In this document: positions 7,674-14,907 of the stretch, piece by piece
How positions within the stretch are numbered: the stretch's first letter is position 1
Layout: each line of letters begins with the position of its first letter
Source: a bacterium
GTDB lineage: Bacteria; SM23-31; JAUVVT01
Reading direction: 5' to 3'
DNA length: 14,907 nucleotides
Assembly: GCA_030616165.1 (NCBI GenBank)
Contig: JAUWXV010000071.1
Span: 1 to 14,907, forward strand
The notes under the pieces: generated by a model
Told to the model about the DNA's origin: nothing
What the model saw: only the letters and a program-made list of their open reading frames with translations
Databases searched by the model: none
Translations under genes and position numbers: made by a program

Positions 7674-9560
7674 ATGAGGAAAAAGATTAAATATCTAATT
7701 TTCATAGTTTTTTTCTTAACAAATTGCGCATTGCAGCAGCAATTGGGCATGGTAGAAGGGGAAAAAGTCAGCCGTAAAACTGAAGAAGGTCTTCATACTG
7801 TTATGTTCGAGACTCCTAATGGGAAGATAAGTGTGAACTTACCCGATGATACTGCAAGAGAAGATGTTATTTCAGGAACTGTTATCGCTGAACCTGCAGG
7901 TAAAACAGAAAAGGAACGTGCAAAAAATCGAGATGTTCTGAATGGTTATGTAGTAGAAATAGACAATCAAAGGACCCCCACAATTAACAAATTGGGGAAA
8001 TGGCTTATACCAGCTGTATCTCTACTCCCTATTATTCTCTGGGACCCAGATGGAAAAGAAGTTGGCGAAATAGAGATTCCTGTCCTTGACGAACCTCCAG
8101 AACCTGTTGATTTTCAAATCCCTACAATAGGACAAGCAGGACATCCAATTGTGATACCAGGAACTTTTGATGGTGATTATGCAAATACAGGAGTTCAAGT
8201 AGGAGACGAAGATGTTTCTTTTTTGGCAGAATCACCGAGACAAGCAATTTTTGAAAGTCCACAAGATATTACAGGTTCTACGGTTATCAGATTAACAGAA
8301 GGAGATTTTGAGGCAGACAGTGAATTTCGAAATATTGATGTTAACCTTGCGGCTCCCAAATTGACACTCACTAAAGGGGAGATGACTGAGTTAACTGTGA
8401 CAGTGGGAGGTCTTGAAGGTTTTGATGGAGAAATACCGCTTCAGATTACTAATGTGACACCGGGCGTTGTTGACATAGAAAGAGGAGGTACTATTATTAT
8501 TAAGCCGGATGATATAGAAGCAGGAGTTTATACACATACATGTCCTCTTACAGGTATTAGCCCAGGCGCTTTTGTTGTTTCTGCTAATGTTCTTACACCA
8601 TACGCATTTCTGGAGCTTATTTCACCAGCAGATGGAGAAGAGATTGATATATCTAACCCTACTTTTCAGTGGACACCTGTTGATATTCCAGATGTAACAT
8701 ATACTTTAACCGCCTGGCAACTACCTGAACAATTAGGAGAAAGAGTAGCAGAAGGATATAGGCTTACCGAAGGAGATTTGGCATATATCGAGCCATATTT
8801 TGTTGATGATGGAATTATAGGAACATCCTTAATTTCTCCGAGAGATTTAGAACCTGGGTTTACTTATGGCGGACAAGTGGAATCCTTTTTAGGAAACAAT
8901 CTCATTTCCTCAAGTATGCTTTTGGGATTTAGTTTAGAGGTTAAGGAAGGTGAGCATATTACGGAAGCTCCATATAATACTAGTTATATCCCGGTAGGCA
9001 ACAGGCATATTTCTAGAGAAGGTCCATATAAAACCTGGTATATTCCAAGAGGTACTATACATATTAGAAAGGGCGCTAACGAGTCGATGTATTATCCAAG
9101 GAGCTGGATACATATTTCCAGAGGTGAGTATGCATCAAAATACAGACCGAACAGGAGATATTATCATGTACCCTCAGGCAAATATGCAACAAGGGATGTA
9201 CCATATGGACATTTACTCGATGGTCCTTATACACAGTATATACCAGGAGGAGGAAGACATATATCCTCGGGTCAATATGATACAAAGTATATACCAAGAG
9301 GTGGACGGCATATATCTCAAGATACAAGGTACGCACCAGAAGGTTCTGTTCATATTAGATCAGGGGAAGATAGGACAAAAACAAGACCAAGCGGTTCTAC
9401 TCATGTCAGGAAAGGTGAAGATAGGTCAAAGTATCAACCAAGAGATAAAAATAGAGAACCTGAGGAACCTAAAGAGCCTGAAAAACCTAAAGAGCCTGAG
9501 AGTCCCAAGGACCCTGAAAAGCCTGAGGAGCCCGAGAAGCCTAAAGAAGAGAAGAAATGA
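7674..9560 (+). CDS. Surface-type lipoprotein with Ig-like domains and a ten-fold His-Ile repeat
   Basis: I do not recognise this 628-residue protein as a whole. It starts with a lipoprotein signal (MRKKIKY, hydrophobic core, LTNC, Cys18). A hydrophobic patch at 110-123 (WLIPAVSLLPIILW) may be a hairpin or membrane contact. Residues about 149-225 look like an IPT-type Ig-like fold, about 228-310 a second beta domain, and about 312-423 a fibronectin-III-like domain (ISPADGEEIDISNPTFQW). Residues 427-594 contain ten units of 14-18 residues, idealised as HISxGxYxTKYIPRGGR, with His at 428, 445, 463, 480, 498, 513, 529, 546, 560 and 577. The last 34 residues are almost only Pro, Glu and Lys, with short variants of EPEKPK. 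The regular His, Tyr and Arg spacing suggests a fibre, a polymer- or metal-binding surface, or a wall-spanning spacer. The next gene overlaps its stop, so the two are probably made together. Confidence 0.85.
   Translation: MRKKIKYLIFIVFFLTNCALQQQLGMVEGEKVSRKTEEGLHTVMFETPNGKISVNLPDDTAREDVISGTVIAEPAGKTEKERAKNRDVLNGYVVEIDNQRTPTINKLGKWLIPAVSLLPIILWDPDGKEVGEIEIPVLDEPPEPVDFQIPTIGQAGHPIVIPGTFDGDYANTGVQVGDEDVSFLAESPRQAIFESPQDITGSTVIRLTEGDFEADSEFRNIDVNLAAPKLTLTKGEMTELTVTVGGLEGFDGEIPLQITNVTPGVVDIERGGTIIIKPDDIEAGVYTHTCPLTGISPGAFVVSANVLTPYAFLELISPADGEEIDISNPTFQWTPVDIPDVTYTLTAWQLPEQLGERVAEGYRLTEGDLAYIEPYFVDDGIIGTSLISPRDLEPGFTYGGQVESFLGNNLISSSMLLGFSLEVKEGEHITEAPYNTSYIPVGNRHISREGPYKTWYIPRGTIHIRKGANESMYYPRSWIHISRGEYASKYRPNRRYYHVPSGKYATRDVPYGHLLDGPYTQYIPGGGRHISSGQYDTKYIPRGGRHISQDTRYAPEGSVHIRSGEDRTKTRPSGSTHVRKGEDRSKYQPRDKNREPEEPKEPEKPKEPESPKDPEKPEEPEKPKEEKK
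8952..9455 (+). repeat. Ten-unit coding tandem repeat, about 51 bp per unit
   Basis: The DNA encoding residues 427-594 repeats with varied unit length (42-54 bp). Recurrent pieces are CATATTTC or CATATATC followed later by TATATTCCA or TATATACCA. Middle units 6 and 7 are closest to each other, and outer units are more degenerate, as expected for a repeat that expands from inside. Unit lengths are all multiples of three, so the frame is kept. Confidence 0.8.
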
Positions 9561-10669
9561 TAAAAGGAGTGTTTAATGTGTGGACAAAAAAGATGGTGTT
9601 GTATTATTTATTGATAATCACTGCTGGCGGTCAAACAGGATGTGCCAATAACTTGAAGATGACAAATGCTTATGAAGATGGTTTTATTGCTAATGAGAAG
9701 TTTATTAATGGGCTTTATAATAATTTGAATTTAGAAGATTCTAAAGAGGTTTTCCGCTTCGTATTTTCCCATCTGGATAATGAAGTAGTTGTATACCCAA
9801 CAGAGAATTACTACTACTTTACCTTTACTGCAAAAGGTAAAACAATTTGGGGGACATTAAATCTTTCTGCTGATAATAGAGATGAAGGTGTATTTGGATT
9901 TGGATACATAGAGAAGATTGATAAGTTTAAGGAGCCAAATTATCCAGTTGTTGGTGGAGGTGGTGATTACAATTCAGAGGATGGTGTTTTTGTTAAAAAG
10001 ATTAATGACTTTAAATATTCTGTTACTTTTGAGGGAAAGACAATCGTTTTTAAGTTTAATGATATTGGCTTATCACCACCCCAAAAAGCCAAGTTACGAG
10101 GTGATGAAATTTTTGTTGGACCATCTTTTGACGAGTCTGGCTTAAAGTTTTTCCTAATTTTTAATAAAACGGAACAACATTTATACTGGGTTCTAAATGA
10201 GGATGGTTTTGTTCCTGAGAGTTTTAAAAAATACACAGATGATATAGTTATTGGTGACAGGACTGGATTTGCTTTTTATCTTGACAAAGAAAACAACAGG
10301 AAAATTCTTTTTGGTGTTGAAGGATTTAATGTCTGGCAAAATAATTGGTATGATGGACCTTTTGATCAATTGCCTGATAATTATGTTTACACTGGCCAAA
10401 TTGAAGTTAAGAAGTATATTGAAGCGAGTTATCCTTACAACAATGGAAGAATCGATAAGTATGGAAATTATCTCGATGAAGAGGGAGCACGTGTAGCGGT
10501 TGCACCTTACCTTGTCTATTTTTCTATAGATGATTTGATTTCTGTTATTGAGTCGTGTAAAGCTTCATCTCCCACTAAGTCTCATTTTTACTCTTGTATT
10601 ACTACACAAATATTCGATTTGCCGGAAGATGTTTATGAAGTGCCCAGGCTGCCACTGGCGCCCCCATAA
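9557..10669 (+). CDS. Unrecognised probable lipoprotein, translationally coupled to the repeat lipoprotein
   Basis: I do not recognise this 370-residue protein. The ATG at 9557 overlaps the upstream stop as ATGA, which suggests translational coupling. A GTG at 9578 is an alternative start and has the better Shine-Dalgarno site (AGGAG at 9565-9569, eight bases away). From the GTG the protein begins with WTKKM, a hydrophobic core and GQTGC, giving a short lipoprotein-like signal with an unusual Gln at position -3. The rest is rich in Tyr, Phe, Asn and Asp and alternates beta-like strands (ENYYYFTFTAKGKTIWG, FKYSVTFEGKTIVFKF), suggesting an exported beta-rich protein. Two Cys near the end (SCKASSPTKSHFYSC) could form a disulfide. 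It ends in LPLAPP. A role with the repeat lipoprotein is inferred from gene order only. Confidence 0.8.
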   Translation: MIKGVFNVWTKKMVLYYLLIITAGGQTGCANNLKMTNAYEDGFIANEKFINGLYNNLNLEDSKEVFRFVFSHLDNEVVVYPTENYYYFTFTAKGKTIWGTLNLSADNRDEGVFGFGYIEKIDKFKEPNYPVVGGGGDYNSEDGVFVKKINDFKYSVTFEGKTIVFKFNDIGLSPPQKAKLRGDEIFVGPSFDESGLKFFLIFNKTEQHLYWVLNEDGFVPESFKKYTDDIVIGDRTGFAFYLDKENNRKILFGVEGFNVWQNNWYDGPFDQLPDNYVYTGQIEVKKYIEASYPYNNGRIDKYGNYLDEEGARVAVAPYLVYFSIDDLISVIESCKASSPTKSHFYSCITTQIFDLPEDVYEVPRLPLAPP

Positions 10670-11439
10670 GAGAAAACGGAATTTTGGAAAATACTGGTTT
10701 TAAATAAAAAAGCCAAGGGCAAATTTGCAAACTTCAAATGAACAGGAGAAAGAAAAAAGTTTTGCTTCTTTGAGTTCCCTAATAAAACAATTTTACTTTG
10801 AGATTTCTCTCCGCTAAAGGCGGATCTGCCTTCGGAGGAGACTACGTCTCCCCCCTCCCCACTCTCAGCGTTGGAAGACTTCGGTCGAAACGACACGGAG
10901 GTGTTGTGCAACACTCACTTTCGCGGGAATGACAATACCTGTATTATAGCCTCAATGTATTAGATTTTTGCTGTTAGCTATTAGAAAACAAAGAGGGCGA
11001 ACAGCCGTTCGCCCCTACATTTGGATAAAAGACATTATTATAGGCTATTTTGTGGGAACACTTTCGATAGCAGAACTTATTATTGAATAATAAGATACGA
11101 AATTCGTGTAACCTTCTTCTTAAAGTACAGTCAGGCATTTTTGAAGAAACTGATTCAAAGGATTGGTAAAATTTTTTTAGACTAAATAATTCATAAAATT
11201 CTTTATTTTAAACAACCAAGTTATTGAACCTAAAACAATACTGAATCAAGTTCAGCACAGGGTTGATGGCTACGGAAACACTATATGATATTCCTTCCTG
11301 CTAAGCGGGATTCGAGAATTTATGTGCACCATTCTATTGCCAAATCCAATATGATAAAAGGTTGATGAACAGATGAAGTTATAAAGAATCAGATAGACAT
11401 ACATCTTCAACTTTTTTTTAAGGATTTGTAAGTTTTCAT
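10670..11439. other. Repeat-rich gap between convergent genes
   Basis: No coding region is supported in these 770 bp. They hold several short palindromes: GGAGAC-TAC-GTCTCC (10837-10851), GTGTTG-TG-CAACAC (10901-10914), the hairpin at 10995-11014, CTGAA-TCAAG-TTCAG (11241-11255) and TCCTGC-TAA-GCGGGA (11296-11310, one G-T pair). The segment 10807-10935 is richer in G+C than its surroundings. The mixture looks like a landing zone for unrelated small repeats, tolerated because both flanking genes end here. Confidence 0.6.
10995..11019 (+). repeat. REP-like hairpin with CCTACA tail
   Basis: GGGCGAAC and GTTCGCCC form an 8-bp perfect stem around AGCC, followed by CCTACA ending at 11019. The hairpin at 6297-6322 ends in the same CCTACA although its stem sequence differs. 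Similar stem-plus-CCCTACA elements are common in many bacterial genomes, from memory. It lies between two convergent genes. Confidence 0.65.
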
Positions 11440-12279
11440 TTACTTCACTGTTTGGTCAAGGGGAATACCCAGCCGCTCATAGAGTCTGCGTCGACCTTTC
11501 TTGTCACCTTCCAGGATATTGCGGGCATAAAGTGCAACATTCTCCGCAACCGCTCGCGGGACTACCACCACTCCATCTCCATCAGCTACTACCACGTCAC
11601 CCGGACAAACAAGTACGCCACCAATCGCCACCGGGCGGTTCACGGACTCAAGGTCGTTACGTCCCGGTCTGATTCCTCTCCCCACATGACGCAGGTAAAG
11701 AGGAACCCTCTCCTTTGCCACTTCATCAGTGTCGCGACTTGAGCCATCGGTAACAATCCCTACAGCCCCCCGTTCATACCACCCCATGATGTTATTGGAG
11801 CCAATGGTTCCGACGTCTGCCTCCTCTACATCATCAATTACTATCACATTTCCCGGCCTGATAATTGAGGTGAAAGCCTCAGAGGAGAAGTTTCCATACC
11901 AATTTCCTTCCCACTTACTGAAATCTTCGTCTGGAGCGGGCCTATCTGGTCGCTGAGTAGGTACGTAGCGAACGGTTAGAGCGATACCACAGAAACAGTG
12001 TATGAGGGAATCCGGGTCTTTCCACGCCGGGTGGATAGAGCGGTCAATCAGGCCGGTTTCCGGCAGTCCTACCATGTCCAATCCATCAGAGACATCTGCA
12101 ACACGAAGACCCTCGTAGAGTTTGAGGATAACCGCATTTTCTTCGTCTGTGTAGGTGCGTGTATCGATGAAATTAACCCCTTTAAGAAGTGCAGCTTCTT
12201 CAGCCGTCTGGGCCATAACCAAAACATTTAGTGCAAAAATTAACACAATTATCCCCACCGGAATAAGACTAAACCTCAT
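11440..12279 (-). CDS. Exported RraA-family (HMG aldolase-like) protein
   Basis: This 279-residue protein has the RraA fold, shared by 4-hydroxy-4-methyl-2-oxoglutarate/oxaloacetate aldolases and by RraA, the RNase E inhibitor. The key region is IGSNNIMGWYERGAVGIVTDGSSRD (159-183, written here without claiming every residue matters): Asp178, Arg182 and Asp183 fit the aldolase substrate- and metal-binding set. VADGDGVVVVPR (231-242) is the usual C-terminal core strand. The oddity is a clear signal peptide at the start (MRFSLIPVGIIVLIFALNVL, then VMAQ), whereas the family is normally cytoplasmic. The start is supported by GGAGGTG at 12284-12290. G+C is about 52% in the stretch 11461-11520, well above the AT-rich genes around it, which suggests horizontal origin. 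An export-linked lyase or aldolase acting on sugar acids is possible; the substrate is unknown. Confidence 0.87.
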   Translation of the reverse strand: MRFSLIPVGIIVLIFALNVLVMAQTAEEAALLKGVNFIDTRTYTDEENAVILKLYEGLRVADVSDGLDMVGLPETGLIDRSIHPAWKDPDSLIHCFCGIALTVRYVPTQRPDRPAPDEDFSKWEGNWYGNFSSEAFTSIIRPGNVIVIDDVEEADVGTIGSNNIMGWYERGAVGIVTDGSSRDTDEVAKERVPLYLRHVGRGIRPGRNDLESVNRPVAIGGVLVCPGDVVVADGDGVVVVPRAVAENVALYARNILEGDKKGRRRLYERLGIPLDQTVK

Positions 12280-12386
12280 GAAACACCTCCATAGTTTATG
12301 TTGTTGAATATAGATCAGCCTTCAGCCATTCATTAGATGCCGTGGAATAGTTGAGCCTGATTTATTCTTTCTCTATTCCTTTTTTG

Positions 12387-12422
12387 AATAGTCTAACTAT
12401 TGATAATATTCTTTAGAGAATA
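12387..12422. promoter_or_regulatory. Two adjacent short palindromes upstream of the RraA-like gene
   Basis: AATAGT-CTA-ACTATT (12387-12401) and TATTCT-TTAG-AGAATA (12407-12422) lie side by side, 108-143 bases upstream of the RraA-like start and downstream of the HU stop. They could be operators or a weak terminator for HU. Both stems are AT-rich, so chance is a real alternative. Confidence 0.3.
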
Positions 12423-12512
12423 ATAATCCACACTGTTAGCAACATTATTCCCTTACTTTTCTCAACTCTTCATACAGGCTGATGTCTAACTTTCCTGCTC
12501 AAATTATTATTT

Positions 12513-12764
12513 CTAGCTCCATTTCCCTGGTTTAAACTTCACAACATTCTTGGCTGCTATTCTTAACTTTTCACCTGTCTGAGGATTTCTTCCTGTTCGG
12601 GCTTTTCTTCTTACGACTTTAAAGGTTCCAAAACCAACAAGTGTTACACCTTTTTTAACATTTTTTTTAATGGCTTCGATAGTAGCATTTACAGCGTTCG
12701 CGGAATCTTTTTTACTCATATTAGTCTTTTTTGCTACTTCTGCAATTAATTGTCCTTTGTTCAT
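12513..12764 (-). CDS. HU-family DNA-binding protein (short C-terminus)
   Basis: This is a small histone-like protein that binds and bends DNA as a dimer in the nucleoid. The start MNKGQLIAEVAKKTNMSKKD, the GFGTF turn (44-48), the beta-arm RKARTGRNPQTGEKL with the DNA-intercalating Pro61, and the end KFKPGK are all typical. At 83 residues it is shorter than the usual 90 or so: it ends in WS directly after KFKPGK and lacks the last helix segment. A strong AGGAGGC at 12772-12778 fixes the start. The fact that the family end is replaced by WS and a stop suggests truncation or lineage variation; the core fold and DNA arm are intact. It probably has its own promoter in the 173-bp gap upstream. Confidence 0.95.
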   Translation of the reverse strand: MNKGQLIAEVAKKTNMSKKDSANAVNATIEAIKKNVKKGVTLVGFGTFKVVRRKARTGRNPQTGEKLRIAAKNVVKFKPGKWS

Positions 12765-12937
12765 TATTTTTGCCTCCTAAAATAAGGTTAATATATTACA
12801 CGCTAATTAAAGTTATTAGTTAAGTAGTAAATTTTATATTTTTCTTTTGTTACTATTTTTCAATATTTACATTTGAAGAGATTGTTTAAATCTCAATTTC
12901 GAATTAGAACAAATACATTTATGTTAACATTCAGCAG

Positions 12938-14497
12938 TTAATTGAACTCAGACTTGATGTAGAGAACGGCATCACCACTAAATGGAGATTTGAAGGAATG
13001 ATTACCATTTTCCATTGTCATCCTGCCGCTGCCTTCAATGGAACCAGAGTTGGGATTAAACCACTCAAAACTATATGTCCCAGCAGCAAGATTTACCGTA
13101 AATGCCGTATCTGACGATGGTTGATATACCAAATATTCTGACCCGGGATTAGCAAGACAATATGATGTCGAGGCAAGTTCGCTGTGCGGTATCATATAAG
13201 TCAGGTTCATCTTATCTGCATAAGTTCGGACGTATCCCATGCTCTTGCGAATTGGCTCCCACTTTGGGTCAAAGGGTGAATCGTTATGACCGTAGGCATT
13301 ATAATAATAAGAATCATAAGGGTCCATGAAAAGGGGATTTAGCCCCCTTAAAAAACTTTTCCAAACCCATTCCTTATTTCCCCCAACACCCCATAGGTGG
13401 TCTGTGTCTGCAATAATGACTTTGTTTCCATCTCCCTGCGGAGGATTGTCTCTATAGCCACCTTCGGAATTGGGCGAGACTGCATCTGCCGGAGAGTTGA
13501 ATACATCGGCGTTGTTCTGTTTATTATTTCCGGGCTCCCACTCGACGGTCATCCAGACAGGATGTTGTTTCGGTTTATGATTTTTCTCATAATTCTTTAT
13601 GAAGTTGATTATGTGGTAATGCCACTGCTCTGAATTACGATGGCTCTCATTACTGATTTCCCACATAACATTGTCAAGGTCATTAAGGGTGTCTATGACC
13701 TTTTTAACATAATTTTCCTGCAGTTCCCTTACGGCTTTGATTTTTGGATTATCGCTCATGCTGTGGGTTTCTTTCCCCTCGTTGTCTTCGTCAATATCCC
13801 CATTTATATCATTCACATTGTTTTCACCGTGAAAGGGATGACCATACCAGGGATTTTCTTCATCCGCTCCCTTTGCTTCTATACTCCAGCCTTCAAACAG
13901 CATAACCGAGACATAGATTCCCCGTTCACCAGCCTCAACCACCCTGGCTCTAAGCCTGTCGAAGTAAGGCTGATTAAATTTGTCAACATCGAACTTTGGT
14001 TTGCCGTCCAACGCATTTCCGGGACCTGTTCGCATATACACGTTTGGACTGAATAAAAAACCACTTGTCATATGAGGGTGCCATTTCGACTGTTCCCATG
14101 CCCACATTCGTATGAAATTATGATTATATTTCTTTAGCCAATCCAGGTATGCGGTAAAATCGAAGATATGGTTATCATTTTCTTTTGTAATGTCCTGCAG
14201 ATTATCCCATGTGTGTGACCCGGTCAATAGAATTGCCCTTCCACTCCCATCAGTAAAGTATCTTGGATTGATTGTAGAAACTTTGAGAGGACCTATGGGT
14301 TTTCCTGCCTTCACTATTTCTGACTGGACTACCACTAACATTAAGATAGATATAAATATCAATTTTAACTTCAAAACTGTAGAAAAAAATGAGTGATATA
14401 ATAACGATAACCAATCAAGAGGCGACTTGTATCTGTCATTTGATATTTGAAAATATGGAATTATGATTTTTAAGACCTTTTTTATCTCCGGACTCAT
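12938..14497 (-). CDS. Exported GH-A-like glycosidase (DUF4038-like) with collagen-binding-like C-terminal domain
   Basis: This 519-residue protein resembles the DUF4038-type (beta/alpha)8 glycosidases, some of which act on plant cell-wall side chains (GH140 apiosidase has this domain pair). Early motifs are NPRYFTDGSGRAILLTGSHTWDNLQ (77-101 region) and NFIRMWAWEQSKW (127-139). DNVMWEISNESH (275-286) gives the clan GH-A acid/base Glu284 after Asn283. The partner nucleophile is not certain; VIIADTDHLWG (360-370) and VWMTVEWEPG (314-323) are candidates. An Asp/Asn-rich insert (226-240) may bind calcium. The C-terminal beta domain (about 445-516: YLVYQPSS, AAGTYSFEWFNP) is like the putative collagen-binding domain. 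The start is fixed by AGGAGG at 14502-14507. It creates an unusually long N-terminal part before the hydrophobic signal or anchor (43-58), so the protein may be membrane-anchored. Confidence 0.85.
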   Translation of the reverse strand: MSPEIKKVLKIIIPYFQISNDRYKSPLDWLSLLYHSFFSTVLKLKLIFISILMLVVVQSEIVKAGKPIGPLKVSTINPRYFTDGSGRAILLTGSHTWDNLQDITKENDNHIFDFTAYLDWLKKYNHNFIRMWAWEQSKWHPHMTSGFLFSPNVYMRTGPGNALDGKPKFDVDKFNQPYFDRLRARVVEAGERGIYVSVMLFEGWSIEAKGADEENPWYGHPFHGENNVNDINGDIDEDNEGKETHSMSDNPKIKAVRELQENYVKKVIDTLNDLDNVMWEISNESHRNSEQWHYHIINFIKNYEKNHKPKQHPVWMTVEWEPGNNKQNNADVFNSPADAVSPNSEGGYRDNPPQGDGNKVIIADTDHLWGVGGNKEWVWKSFLRGLNPLFMDPYDSYYYNAYGHNDSPFDPKWEPIRKSMGYVRTYADKMNLTYMIPHSELASTSYCLANPGSEYLVYQPSSDTAFTVNLAAGTYSFEWFNPNSGSIEGSGRMTMENGNHSFKSPFSGDAVLYIKSEFN

Positions 14498-14501
14498 ATA
14501 A

Positions 14502-14507
14502 CCTCCT
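14502..14507 (-). promoter_or_regulatory. Shine-Dalgarno AGGAGG fixing the glycosidase start
   Basis: On the minus strand AGGAGG lies four bases before the ATG at 14497. It supports the long form of the protein over shorter starts nearer the hydrophobic segment. Confidence 0.7.
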
Positions 14508-14907
14508 GATAAAAAGTCAGTATGTTATGAATTATTTTAGATTTCATCTTTAAATAAATAAAAAGAAGAATAAATGTCAAGATATTTAAAAAATATTTTT
14601 TAATTTCTCACAGTAATGTCTAAATTTCCTTTAGAAATGGATATTGAAAACGACGTATTAAATTTTATTTAAGCAATAACCAATTAAATAGTGATTACAC
14701 CATATAAAAAGGAAACATCCATCGGAGCGAAAAACGAGGAAATTTCCATACCTTTAGAGTATGTATCTGAAAAGTAAGAGTAATTTATGAATAAAAAATT
14801 TATAAATATTTTTATTAATAGGCAAATAAAAAATGCACTTCAAGAGATACTTTAAGAAGAATCGGTTAATTATACAGAACGTTTTTATTATAATATTCAG
14901 AAATAAT
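14508..14907. other. AT-rich upstream region, no supported gene
   Basis: These 400 bases hold no gene I can support. A 28-codon open stretch (14691-14777, ending IPLEYVSEK) and a 22-codon ORF (14787-14855, beginning MNKKFINIF) look faintly protein-like and could be remnants, but neither has a good ribosome binding site. The promoter of the glycosidase should be here; I could not identify it with confidence. Confidence 0.4.

Noticed and set aside
8952-9455. CRISPR-like array
   Set aside because: The periodic sequence is coding, units vary in length and sequence, and there are no uniform repeats with unique spacers.
9124-9576. Plus-strand 150-codon ORF inside the repeat lipoprotein gene
   Set aside because: It is a frame shadow of the tandem repeat; the main frame has a signal peptide, a strong ribosome binding site and coherent domains.
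10633-10914. Minus-strand 93-codon ORF through the end of the unknown lipoprotein gene and the repeat zone
   Set aside because: It overlaps the convergent gene end, lacks a ribosome binding site, and its composition follows the repeats.
13640-14056. Plus-strand 138-codon ORF opposite the glycosidase
   Set aside because: It is antisense to a well-supported gene with catalytic motifs, and its translation has no recognisable features.
14787-14855. Short ORF starting MNKKFINIF
   Set aside because: It has only 22 codons in very AT-rich DNA with no convincing ribosome binding site.

Overview
The window is AT-rich bacterial DNA with genes for exported lipoproteins, an HU protein and polysaccharide-active enzymes. 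Three proteins look like lipoproteins, two of them with Asn just before the lipobox Cys. Large intergenic gaps are filled with small palindromic repeats. This fits an uncultivated Gram-negative-like lineage, perhaps of the Bacteroidetes/FCB-like grade. That placement is an impression from protein style; no rRNA or other phylogenetic marker is present to test it.

Layout: positions 118-10669 carry only plus-strand genes and 11440-14497 only minus-strand genes. The two sets converge on a gene-free, repeat-rich gap of about 770 bp. The left block (118-6179) holds a ROK-family sugar kinase, a sodium:solute symporter, and a 1059-residue lipoprotein that joins a GHL10 glycosidase-like domain to a zinc N-acetylmuramoyl-L-alanine amidase. 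Together they could form a cell-wall (peptidoglycan) cutting, uptake and phosphorylation module; this is inference, but it is the most coherent functional story in the window.

The middle (6180-7673) is decayed. It holds a REP-like hairpin pair, a nested palindrome related to one near 1129, a frameshifted remnant of a calcineurin-like metallophosphoesterase, and a long AT-rich leader. Next comes a two-gene unit (7674-10669). Its first gene encodes a lipoprotein with Ig-like domains, ten copies of an about 17-residue repeat starting with His-Ile/Val, and a Pro/Glu/Lys tail. The overlapping second gene encodes an unrecognised probable lipoprotein. This pair is the best candidate for something undescribed.

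The right block (minus strand) holds an RraA-family protein that unusually carries a signal peptide and is richer in G+C than its neighbours, a short HU-family DNA-binding protein, and a secreted or membrane-anchored GH-A-like glycosidase of the DUF4038 plus collagen-binding-like type. I saw no rRNA, tRNA, CRISPR array, transposase or replication origin.
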